Part shown: piece after piece, positions 55,027 through 62,435 of the stretch
Numbering within the stretch: position 1 is the stretch's first letter
Layout: each line of letters opens with the position of its first letter
NCBI RefSeq assembly: GCF_002723455.1
Contig: NZ_PDUS01000002.1
Location: forward strand, 149,095-213,094
From: Pseudoalteromonas sp. 3D05
Lineage (GTDB): Bacteria > Pseudomonadota > Gammaproteobacteria > Enterobacterales > Alteromonadaceae
Direction of reading: 5' to 3'
Length of the DNA: 64,000 nucleotides
The notes under the pieces: generated by a model
Databases searched by the model: none
What the model was told of the DNA's origin: nothing
The model's input: the letters and a program-made list of their open reading frames with translations, nothing else
Program-made: the position numbers and the translations under genes

Positions 55027-57348
55027 TTATTTTTTCTGGTCGGTCCAGAGCAGGCTGCCTATCGCTGGTAATAACAGCACAGCACCGAGCATATTCACCA
55101 AGAACATAAAGGTTAGAAGAATACCCATATCAACTTGGAACTTAAGATCAGAGAAAATCCATGTACTTACACCAATCGCTAAGGTAATACCTGTGAACAA
55201 TACGGCACTGCCCCTTTCTACCAATGCATTACGGTAAGCTGTAGGTAGAGAAACACCTTGCTTAAGTTGCCCCATCATTGATGACAAAATATAAATTCCA
55301 TAATCGACACCTATACCCACACCTAACGCTATTACCGGTAATGTAGATACCGTTAACCCAATTTGCAGTTGTACCATTAAGGCCTGTGCAAGAGTAGATA
55401 CGATATAAAGCGGTAACACAACAGCAATAGTCGCTTTAACACTTTTAAAACTAATCAGACATAAAATAATTACAGCACCATATACATATATCATCATAGG
55501 TAATTGCGCAGCTGCGACTGATTCATTGGTTGCCGCCATAACACCCACAGGACCTGATGCTAACTTAAACTGTAGTTTATCGGTTTGCTCTTGCACAGCA
55601 AACTCCTTCACCCTGCTAATAACATTGTCGATAGTTTCAGCTTTATGATCATCTAAGAATATAATCACAGGCATCACCGAACAGTCACCATTGAGCAGGC
55701 CAGTGCTTGTTTCAACTCGTGCACTTGCTTGAACCAAACTTGCCGTATTACGCGGTAATGTTTGCCACTTCAAATTACCCTCGTTGTATCCGGCATTAAC
55801 AGACTGCGCGACTGAACTTAAGCTAACCGCAGATTGTACGCCTGCTAAATTTTCAACCTTATATTGAAAACGACTGATCCGTTGCATCACATCATGATCT
55901 GTACATGCGGCAGGATAAGCTTCAACCAACACCTTCAAAATATCTGAAGAAATTGTGTATTTGTCCGATATCAAAAAGGTATCTTGGTTATAGCGAGCAT
56001 CTTGGTGCAATGAAGGTGCACCTGCATGTAAATCACCAATTCGCATTTTATCTGCTTGCCAGTAACCCAATGCAAAAAGTACTAAAGTAAATGCTATGAT
56101 GATTTTAGCAATTTTAGGATCTGTTGCCTTAACCAGTAACTCACGTAGTTTATCTAACGTATTGGGTTTATCAGTGTTGCCTGATTGAATGTGCACTGTG
56201 TTTTCAAAGCGCATGTATGACGCCCACACAGGAAGCAATATTAAATTTGTAAAAATGATAACCGCGACACCTAAGCTAGCAGTAATCGCAAGCTCTCGGA
56301 TGATACCAATATCAATCGTCAACAAGGTTAGGAAACCGACTGTATCTGAAAGTAATGCAATACCTCCAGGTACAAGTAATGCCCTGAAGCTTGACTGACA
56401 GCAAACGCGCGTTGCTTTACCCTGCGCCACTTTCTTGCCAATTGCATTAATCATTTGCACACCATGACTCACGCCAATGGCAAAGACTAAGAACGGCACC
56501 AGAATTGACATTGGGTCCAGACCAAAACCAAGACTTGACAATAACCCTAACTGCCAAACAACCGCAATGATCGAGCAAGCAATAGGTAATACAGTCAGTT
56601 TAAGGCTGCCACAAAATAACCAAACCATGATAAAAGTAAAGGCAATAGCGATTGCGAAAAACAGCACAACCCCTTTGGCACCTTCAGCAATATCACCTGC
56701 CATTTTAGCAAAGCCAATAATATGTATACTGACATTCTCAGTGCTTAGTGGCTCACGAATTTGAGACTCAAGCTTTTCAGCGAAAGCTAAAGTGTCTAGC
56801 TTCTCTTGTGTTTGAGGATCTGTTTCTAATAACTGCGCACTTACCATAGCGCACGAATAATCAGACGCGATCATTCGACCAACAACTTTCGCTTTCTCAA
56901 TATTTTGCTTAACTACCGCTAAGCCTTGTTGATCTGCTTTAAAGTTTGCGGGAAGAATTGGGCCACCAGCAAAACCATCTTCAACAACTTCAACAAAACG
57001 CGCACTTGGCGAGAATATAGAGTTCACAAGAGGTCGATTAACACCTGGTATAAAATAAAGCTGATCGTGGACTGCTTTCAACTGCGTGAAAAAGTCAGGG
57101 TTAAATATGTTGCCACTATCATCACAAACAGAAATCAAAATGCTATTTGCACCACCGAATTGCTTCTCATGTTTCAAATACACTTTCATGTAGTCATGAT
57201 TCAATGGTATGTTTTTATTAAAAGAAGCATCTAGTTGAATATGAGTTGCTTTAAAGGCAAGTATGCATGTCAACAATACAAAACTGATGAGCATGATTAA
57301 TCGATGACGAAACACCGCTTTTTCTAAGAAATCTAATATCCCTTGCAT
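55027..57348 (-). CDS. RND transporter of the MMPL/HAE3-like type
   Basis: A 773-residue inner-membrane protein with two RND halves: an N-terminal helix, a periplasmic loop (about 40-205), five helices, then the same again (loop about 430-610). At about 770 residues it is shorter than drug-efflux RND pumps (about 1030) and fits the lipid-transport MMPL group. In the second half GVGIGVDYGIYIL has the usual Asp-Tyr of proton relay, but the equivalent place in the first half reads FAIGVSHGVQMIN with Ser-His. Its ATG overlaps the stop of the YCF48-like gene. The cargo is unknown; a hydrophobic molecule is inferred from partners. Confidence 0.85.
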   Translation of the reverse strand: MQGILDFLEKAVFRHRLIMLISFVLLTCILAFKATHIQLDASFNKNIPLNHDYMKVYLKHEKQFGGANSILISVCDDSGNIFNPDFFTQLKAVHDQLYFIPGVNRPLVNSIFSPSARFVEVVEDGFAGGPILPANFKADQQGLAVVKQNIEKAKVVGRMIASDYSCAMVSAQLLETDPQTQEKLDTLAFAEKLESQIREPLSTENVSIHIIGFAKMAGDIAEGAKGVVLFFAIAIAFTFIMVWLFCGSLKLTVLPIACSIIAVVWQLGLLSSLGFGLDPMSILVPFLVFAIGVSHGVQMINAIGKKVAQGKATRVCCQSSFRALLVPGGIALLSDTVGFLTLLTIDIGIIRELAITASLGVAVIIFTNLILLPVWASYMRFENTVHIQSGNTDKPNTLDKLRELLVKATDPKIAKIIIAFTLVLFALGYWQADKMRIGDLHAGAPSLHQDARYNQDTFLISDKYTISSDILKVLVEAYPAACTDHDVMQRISRFQYKVENLAGVQSAVSLSSVAQSVNAGYNEGNLKWQTLPRNTASLVQASARVETSTGLLNGDCSVMPVIIFLDDHKAETIDNVISRVKEFAVQEQTDKLQFKLASGPVGVMAATNESVAAAQLPMMIYVYGAVIILCLISFKSVKATIAVVLPLYIVSTLAQALMVQLQIGLTVSTLPVIALGVGIGVDYGIYILSSMMGQLKQGVSLPTAYRNALVERGSAVLFTGITLAIGVSTWIFSDLKFQVDMGILLTFMFLVNMLGAVLLLPAIGSLLWTDQKK

Positions 57349-58349
57349 TACGGAGTAATCCCCTTCACTTTAATCCCATCTTCAGATGCCATAATAAGTT
57401 GATCCTTAAAAATAACTGCATCTAGTATTGATTTACCATTTGGTAATTGTTCAACTTGTAGCTTGTTATTTTTTAAGTGAAAAATAACACCACTATTGGC
57501 AAGTAGTAACCAACCTTGTTGACCCATGTCTAAAATACTGTTCACTGTAGCTGTTTTATTGTTTTTTAAGTGCACCCACGGCTCTGTCGCTGTTCGGGTA
57601 AAGATGTTACCTCTTAAGCCTGCGACTAATGCCTGTTCTTGATCATTTTTTGCATAGGCGAAAAATGAACCTGCATAGATTTCGTCGTCGCGATGCCAAG
57701 TTTTTCCATTATCTGAACTACGCGCCATCAAGCCCATTTCACCAACAATAATAAGTTCATTTTCAGTAGCTACTATTCTATTGAAATGCGGTAAAATAGA
57801 GCTTGTTTCAATCTCATAACCTTCTGGATCAGTTTCTTTAAGATCAGCAAGATAATCTCTATCATCTTCATGCAATAGTGACGCTAAAAATCGTTTGTTC
57901 CACTGTTTACCGCCATCTGATGTTTCATAAAACATGCCATAGGCGCCAACTGCATACCCATTTAAATTGTCAGTAAACATAATATCTAAACACGGTTTAT
58001 CTAATTGCTCATTGACTTGTTGTAATTGCCAGTTAGCCCCTCCATCCAGTGAATGAATAATGGTGGCATCATGACCACAAGCCCAGCCAACTTGACCGTC
58101 AATAAAATCAACAGCAGTGAGTAATACTTGGGTAGGTACGAAAGCTTGGTCCCATTTAATTGCATCTTTACTGGTAACAATTGTGCCGTGCTTACCAACT
58201 GCGACGATTTTTTCGCCATTGAATTCAATATCAGTTAAAAGCGTTTCTTGTGCTTTAGCTGCACTAATAGCAGGACGTGGCGTTGCTGCCGAAACAATAA
58301 ATGTAAGAAAGGCCAAGGTGGTTAACCCCGCATAAAGCAAATACTTCAT
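57348..58349 (-). CDS. Exported YCF48-related beta-propeller protein
   Basis: A 333-residue protein with a signal peptide (cleavage near SAA-TPR) and four or more BNR-like propeller blades: GKHGTIVTSKDAIKWDQ, GHDATIIHSLDGGANWQ, GAYGMFYETSDGGKQWNK and GEMGLMARSSDNGKTWHR. YCF48 in plants and cyanobacteria helps assemble photosystem II; the bacterial relatives are not photosynthetic. A periplasmic propeller fits a scaffold for the adjoining RND protein. It is followed by that gene with TAATG overlap, and starts 119 bases after the terminator of the DUF1329 gene. Confidence 0.82.
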   Translation of the reverse strand: MKYLLYAGLTTLAFLTFIVSAATPRPAISAAKAQETLLTDIEFNGEKIVAVGKHGTIVTSKDAIKWDQAFVPTQVLLTAVDFIDGQVGWACGHDATIIHSLDGGANWQLQQVNEQLDKPCLDIMFTDNLNGYAVGAYGMFYETSDGGKQWNKRFLASLLHEDDRDYLADLKETDPEGYEIETSSILPHFNRIVATENELIIVGEMGLMARSSDNGKTWHRDDEIYAGSFFAYAKNDQEQALVAGLRGNIFTRTATEPWVHLKNNKTATVNSILDMGQQGWLLLANSGVIFHLKNNKLQVEQLPNGKSILDAVIFKDQLIMASEDGIKVKGITP

Positions 58350-58442
58350 ATATTAAAATCGCCTTGAGGAGAGTAAGTTTGTCATCAATCGTGCAAATGG
58401 AAAAACCAGTGTGTGTCAGAAAGACAAACGTGAATTGATAAA

Positions 58443-58468
58443 AGGCACCTAATAAACATTAGGTGCCT
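58443..58468 (-). terminator. Terminator of the DUF1302-DUF1329 unit
   Basis: AGGCACCTAAT, loop AAAC, ATTAGGTGCCT, then TTTT on the minus strand, 10 bases past the stop. It separates the first pair of genes from the YCF48-RND pair. Confidence 0.8.
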
Positions 58469-58477
58469 GTCTTTTAT

Positions 58478-59842
58478 TTAACGACCAGCGCGGCGTAATG
58501 CGTTAGACGTAAACTCGTTATCGTTGAATGATTTTGAGAAATCATACATTTTTTCTTGGTTGTCTAAACCAATTGCAAGGTAACGACGAGAGTTAAGATC
58601 GTGATAAACATCTAGCGTGCTCCAGTTTGTAAGCGCATCATAATAATTTAAACCATGCGCCATACCAACTCGATACATTTGGTCACGATTATCATAAATA
58701 TCGGTTACGTGTATTTGCCAGCTGTCTTCATCAATATAAAAAACACGCTTTTTATAAATATGTCGAGTGTCTTCTTTTAAGTTTGCTTCAACAACCCAAA
58801 CACGGTGTTTTTCATAACGAACGTGTTCAGGATTAATATGACCGGCCATCAGAATATCATCGTACTCTAGCTTATCACTGTGCAGCTTGTAACTGTTGTA
58901 CGGAATATAAAGTTCTTGCTTACCTTTTAGCGTCCACGTGTAACGGTTTGGAGAACCGTTAAACATATCAAAGTCATCCGTTGTACGAAGGCTATCAGCA
59001 GCTGTACCCGGCGCATCATAAGCAACATTCGGTGCGCGACGAACACGGCGTTGTCCTGAGTTGTATGTCCATGCCTGGCGAGGAGTTAATATTTGGTCCA
59101 TAGTTTCATGTACAAGTAATGCAGTACCTGCTAAACGTGCAGGCTGTGTTACTTTTTGTTTAAACTTGAACAAAATATTAGATTCTTGCAATTCTGCTGG
59201 GGTCGCTTCTGGATCTGAGTACTTAACAAGTAACTGCTCATCGAAGCCAACCATGTTGTATGAACCTGAAGCAGTCGGTGCAGCTTGACCACCAAAACGT
59301 TCAATCGATAATCCGCGATAACGAAGTAAGTGATTCCAAATAGCTTCTAAACCATCTTTTGGAATTGGAAACGGAATACCAATTGCCGTATTCTTAATAC
59401 CATTACCGCCTTCAATTAACTCGGCTGTAGGTGCATATTCTTTGGTAGCATCATACACAAATTGTGGGTTTGAAGCGCTACGGTGTGTTTTATATATATT
59501 CATTTTGAAGGTATCTGGATACGCTTCGAATAATGCAACTTGGCCTGGGCTAAGATGTTCTTTGTACTTAGCAAGATTTGATTTATCGATTGTAAATAAT
59601 ACTTTATCGTCTGCAAACGGATCAATGTGGTGCATACCCGGCGAATAACCTGCTGGGGCCTTTGTTATTCCGCCAGTCCATGCTGGAATAGAACCATCAG
59701 CATTACCTGCCTTTTCTGCGCCAACTGGCGTCAAATCATTGCCTAAACGAGCAACTTCTTCACTTGTCATTTTAGCAAAAGAAGCGTTTGTAGCAAACAA
59801 GCCACACACTGCTAGTGCGATGAGGGTAGGTTTTTTTATCAT
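58478..59842 (-). CDS. DUF1329 family exported protein
   Basis: A 454-residue exported protein: signal peptide (MIKKPTLIALAVCGLFATNASFA) then ARLGNDLTPVGAEKAGNADG and IPAWTGG, the opening of DUF1329. The family is thought to have a LolA/LolB-like fold, a half-barrel that holds acyl chains; this is known of the family, not shown here. Other conserved blocks are PRQAWTYNSGQRRVRRAPN and YDIYDNRDQMYRVG type segments near the end. ATG 59842 has AAGGG upstream; the frame opens earlier at 59959 but that lies in the previous gene. It follows DUF1302 by 10 bases. Confidence 0.88.
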   Translation of the reverse strand: MIKKPTLIALAVCGLFATNASFAKMTSEEVARLGNDLTPVGAEKAGNADGSIPAWTGGITKAPAGYSPGMHHIDPFADDKVLFTIDKSNLAKYKEHLSPGQVALFEAYPDTFKMNIYKTHRSASNPQFVYDATKEYAPTAELIEGGNGIKNTAIGIPFPIPKDGLEAIWNHLLRYRGLSIERFGGQAAPTASGSYNMVGFDEQLLVKYSDPEATPAELQESNILFKFKQKVTQPARLAGTALLVHETMDQILTPRQAWTYNSGQRRVRRAPNVAYDAPGTAADSLRTTDDFDMFNGSPNRYTWTLKGKQELYIPYNSYKLHSDKLEYDDILMAGHINPEHVRYEKHRVWVVEANLKEDTRHIYKKRVFYIDEDSWQIHVTDIYDNRDQMYRVGMAHGLNYYDALTNWSTLDVYHDLNSRRYLAIGLDNQEKMYDFSKSFNDNEFTSNALRRAGR

Positions 59843-59852
59843 GATGATACCC

Positions 59853-61967
59853 TTATATTGAATATTTAATATTGAAAGAAACATAATCACGGTCAGAGAA
59901 AGTATTTGTTTGACCGCCACCCCAGAACGTATTGTAACTAAAGTCAAATGACCACGCATTTTGATAGTTAAAGTTCATAGTCATACCCAATGATTTACGA
60001 TCTTCAATAAATAAAAACATAGGATCAGGGGTAATACCATTTACGTCATGAGAAAATACAAAACGTGGTGAAAAATTCACACCTTTGAAAAAGTTATAAT
60101 AATCACCTTTTGCGATTAAACGATAACCCCAAGCAGAGGCTGTTGGGAATGGGTTTGTTTCAGGCCCATTCGAAAGGCCTAGGTGCAAAGTAGAATAATC
60201 AACAGACCCTGGGCCTGTAATTACACCGCTTCGTCCAGTACCTGATACATTCAGACGTAGCTCATCGTACTCTGGCATGTCATTAATTCTAACACCGCCG
60301 ACTTCACCCACCACAGCCCAGCTGTCAGCACCCAGTGACGGGCCAAACAAGTGTGTTGCGGTAAATTGTAATTGAGCAGTATTTCGTAAAATATACCCAG
60401 CAGCTACATCACCAGGCGCAACAGCACTACTAACAACAGTTCCATCTGGAAGTGTTGTCTTTGCATCACCCGGTACCTGTGATATGCGCTCTAAATCTAG
60501 TCTTAAGCCAGCAGCAGCTAATTGTTCTGGCATACCGGCATAAAGCAATTCTACATCATCAATTTGTAAAGGTTCATCCTGGCGAAATGCAAATTCACCC
60601 GCGAACGCAGTCTCACCAAGTGAAGTATTAAAGCTTAAGCCATACAGTTTGATATCTTCAGGGTATTCTAAAACCCCCTGAGTAAATGCGTTTAGTTGAG
60701 TAATATTGTCTTCTGTAATCTCTGAGGACAATATCATTCCAATGTCTTGACCAATTGCTTGTGCTGAAAAGTTAGATACCTTACCAGAAATTAAGGGGCG
60801 GCGACTGTGGTAATTAATATGATAAAGAGCTATTTCTGTGTCATTTAATTCAGGTAAAAACATTCCTAAACGTAAACCATATTGACCACCGTCATCTGGC
60901 TCAACTTTACCCGCATTTCCTTTCCCTTTTAGAGCCACCTTAGTTGGGTAAGCCATATACATTTGACTCATCATAGCCTGGCCCTGTGGGCTAGTGGGAT
61001 CAACACCTTGTGAGCTAACTATATCATCAAGGTTATTTAAACTTTTAGTTAAAAAGGCCAAGTCAATATCAGGATTAGCTGTGAAGCCTAATTGAATATT
61101 CTGCTGGTAACCATTTTCAGAAGCAAAATCATTGGTCGAAAAATAACTACCTGCTGCAGGAAGTCGAGTCTCATGCCACTCATATTGGTAAAACGCTTCA
61201 AGGTTTATATTTTCAGTTATACCTAAAGAGGCCCATACCATACCAACAGGAATAAATGCTTCTTTGACTTCAGAACCAGGCGCTTTTAAGCGGTCAATAT
61301 CAACTGGGTTTACATTGATACCGTGAGATATCAGGGTGCTTTCACCCCAGTTAACTACTTGCTGGCCTATACGAATTGAAAGTGGGTTATTACCATCATT
61401 CAAGTCAAAATTAGCCCAAACGTAGGCATCTAATAACCTAAGATCAGCACAAACTTGCTCTTTTGTATCGTCATCATCACATGGATCAACGCCTCCACCT
61501 GATGTTGGATTGACGTAAGCACGATCGCCATCCATTAATTCAAAATCATAGAAATACATGAAACGGCTAAATAAACCGAAATTGTCTTTGCTGATTGATA
61601 AATCATGGGTCCCTTTTAATAATTTAGAGAACGACTCACCGCTATCAAAATTTAGGTCCCCTGCATCGCCATTGTTCGAATAAGCGCCTGCTTGCGCCCA
61701 AACGTCTTGACTTGAATAAACAGTGTTACCAATAGACGGATTGTACCCTGCCCAATTAAATGCAGGGTTATTACTTTTACCTATATGAGAAAAGTCACGG
61801 TCTTCGACACGTATACTTTGCCCATATGAAAAATTTGAATCAAACGTTACGTCAAAGCCACCAACATCAAAATTAGCAGCATTAACTGAACCGGCAGATA
61901 AACCAAGCGTTGCAGCAGCTAGGCCTAAAACTATTTTGTTTTTAACAAAAAGCGATCTTCTTATCAT
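59853..61967 (-). CDS. DUF1302 family outer-membrane protein
   Basis: A 704-residue exported protein with signal peptide ending SVNA-ANFDV, then many amphipathic strands with alternating aromatic residues and Gly/Asn-rich turns, as expected of an outer-membrane beta-barrel; the last strand ends YVSFNIKYSI. DUF1302 proteins pair with DUF1329 in many proteobacteria, as here (10-base gap). Motifs include WVNWGEST-like VVNWGESTLISHGIN and DIDRLKAPGSE. ATG 61967 has GGGGAAC upstream; a longer frame to 62045 lacks any signal-peptide logic. It probably imports or exports a hydrophobic compound. Confidence 0.85.
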   Translation of the reverse strand: MIRRSLFVKNKIVLGLAAATLGLSAGSVNAANFDVGGFDVTFDSNFSYGQSIRVEDRDFSHIGKSNNPAFNWAGYNPSIGNTVYSSQDVWAQAGAYSNNGDAGDLNFDSGESFSKLLKGTHDLSISKDNFGLFSRFMYFYDFELMDGDRAYVNPTSGGGVDPCDDDDTKEQVCADLRLLDAYVWANFDLNDGNNPLSIRIGQQVVNWGESTLISHGINVNPVDIDRLKAPGSEVKEAFIPVGMVWASLGITENINLEAFYQYEWHETRLPAAGSYFSTNDFASENGYQQNIQLGFTANPDIDLAFLTKSLNNLDDIVSSQGVDPTSPQGQAMMSQMYMAYPTKVALKGKGNAGKVEPDDGGQYGLRLGMFLPELNDTEIALYHINYHSRRPLISGKVSNFSAQAIGQDIGMILSSEITEDNITQLNAFTQGVLEYPEDIKLYGLSFNTSLGETAFAGEFAFRQDEPLQIDDVELLYAGMPEQLAAAGLRLDLERISQVPGDAKTTLPDGTVVSSAVAPGDVAAGYILRNTAQLQFTATHLFGPSLGADSWAVVGEVGGVRINDMPEYDELRLNVSGTGRSGVITGPGSVDYSTLHLGLSNGPETNPFPTASAWGYRLIAKGDYYNFFKGVNFSPRFVFSHDVNGITPDPMFLFIEDRKSLGMTMNFNYQNAWSFDFSYNTFWGGGQTNTFSDRDYVSFNIKYSI

Positions 61968-62109
61968 TGTGTGTTCCCCTTGTCGCGGGCATTTTGTGAT
62001 CAAGTTGTTGTTTTTAGTGTAGTAGTAACGATAGAACCGAAACATAAAAATTACAAACAGAACGCGTTCAAACGACTATAAATTTACAATTTAATTAGCG
62101 TTTACGTAA

Positions 62110-62127
62110 TGGTAAGACGTCCTACCA
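62110..62127. promoter_or_regulatory. Near-perfect 18-bp palindrome upstream of DUF1302
   Basis: TGGTAAGACGTCCTACCA reads the same on both strands except for one mismatched pair. The core GACGTC is fully symmetric. It sits 143 bases before the DUF1302 ATG in a 243-base intergenic gap. The shape fits a dimeric repressor site, but I cannot name the protein and no regulator gene adjoins. Confidence 0.5.
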
Positions 62128-62210
62128 GATAATTTATACACGTAAATTAACAATAGGACAAATTGAATTAACAAAAATACAATATAAATATTAATTTTTT
62201 TAGAAAATAC

Positions 62211-62432
62211 TTAGCTAACCCGCTCTAAGCGAATAAACTTATTATCTAATGTTAACAATAAACGAAAGCGCCCTCTCACTCCTAAAGAAGAAATAAAAGG
62301 ACGTAAATGGTGGGCATCAAAGCGAACTTTTTTACCCCCATCCTCAATAACCTGGACTGATCTATATTTACCATCGTAGTAATCTAAGCACTGGTTGTAA
62401 GTCAGGTTTAAAAAAAAGTAATACTCACGCAT
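62211..62432 (-). CDS. DUF2835 family small protein
   Basis: A 73-residue cytoplasmic protein. YYFFLNLTYNQCLDYYDG, VRFDAHHLRPFISSLGVRGRFRLL and NKFIRLERV match DUF2835, a small gammaproteobacterial family of unknown function that often follows pepN, as it does here with a 3-base gap. The basic and aromatic content could suit nucleic-acid binding, but that is a guess. Confidence 0.82.
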   Translation of the reverse strand: MREYYFFLNLTYNQCLDYYDGKYRSVQVIEDGGKKVRFDAHHLRPFISSLGVRGRFRLLLTLDNKFIRLERVS

Positions 62433-62435
62433 AAG

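Noticed and set aside
62101-62146. A larger TTTACGT/ACGTAAA inverted pair around the DUF1302 palindrome
   Set aside because: The two symmetries have different centres (about 62123.5 and 62118.5), so they are not one nested operator, and short A/T repeats are common here.
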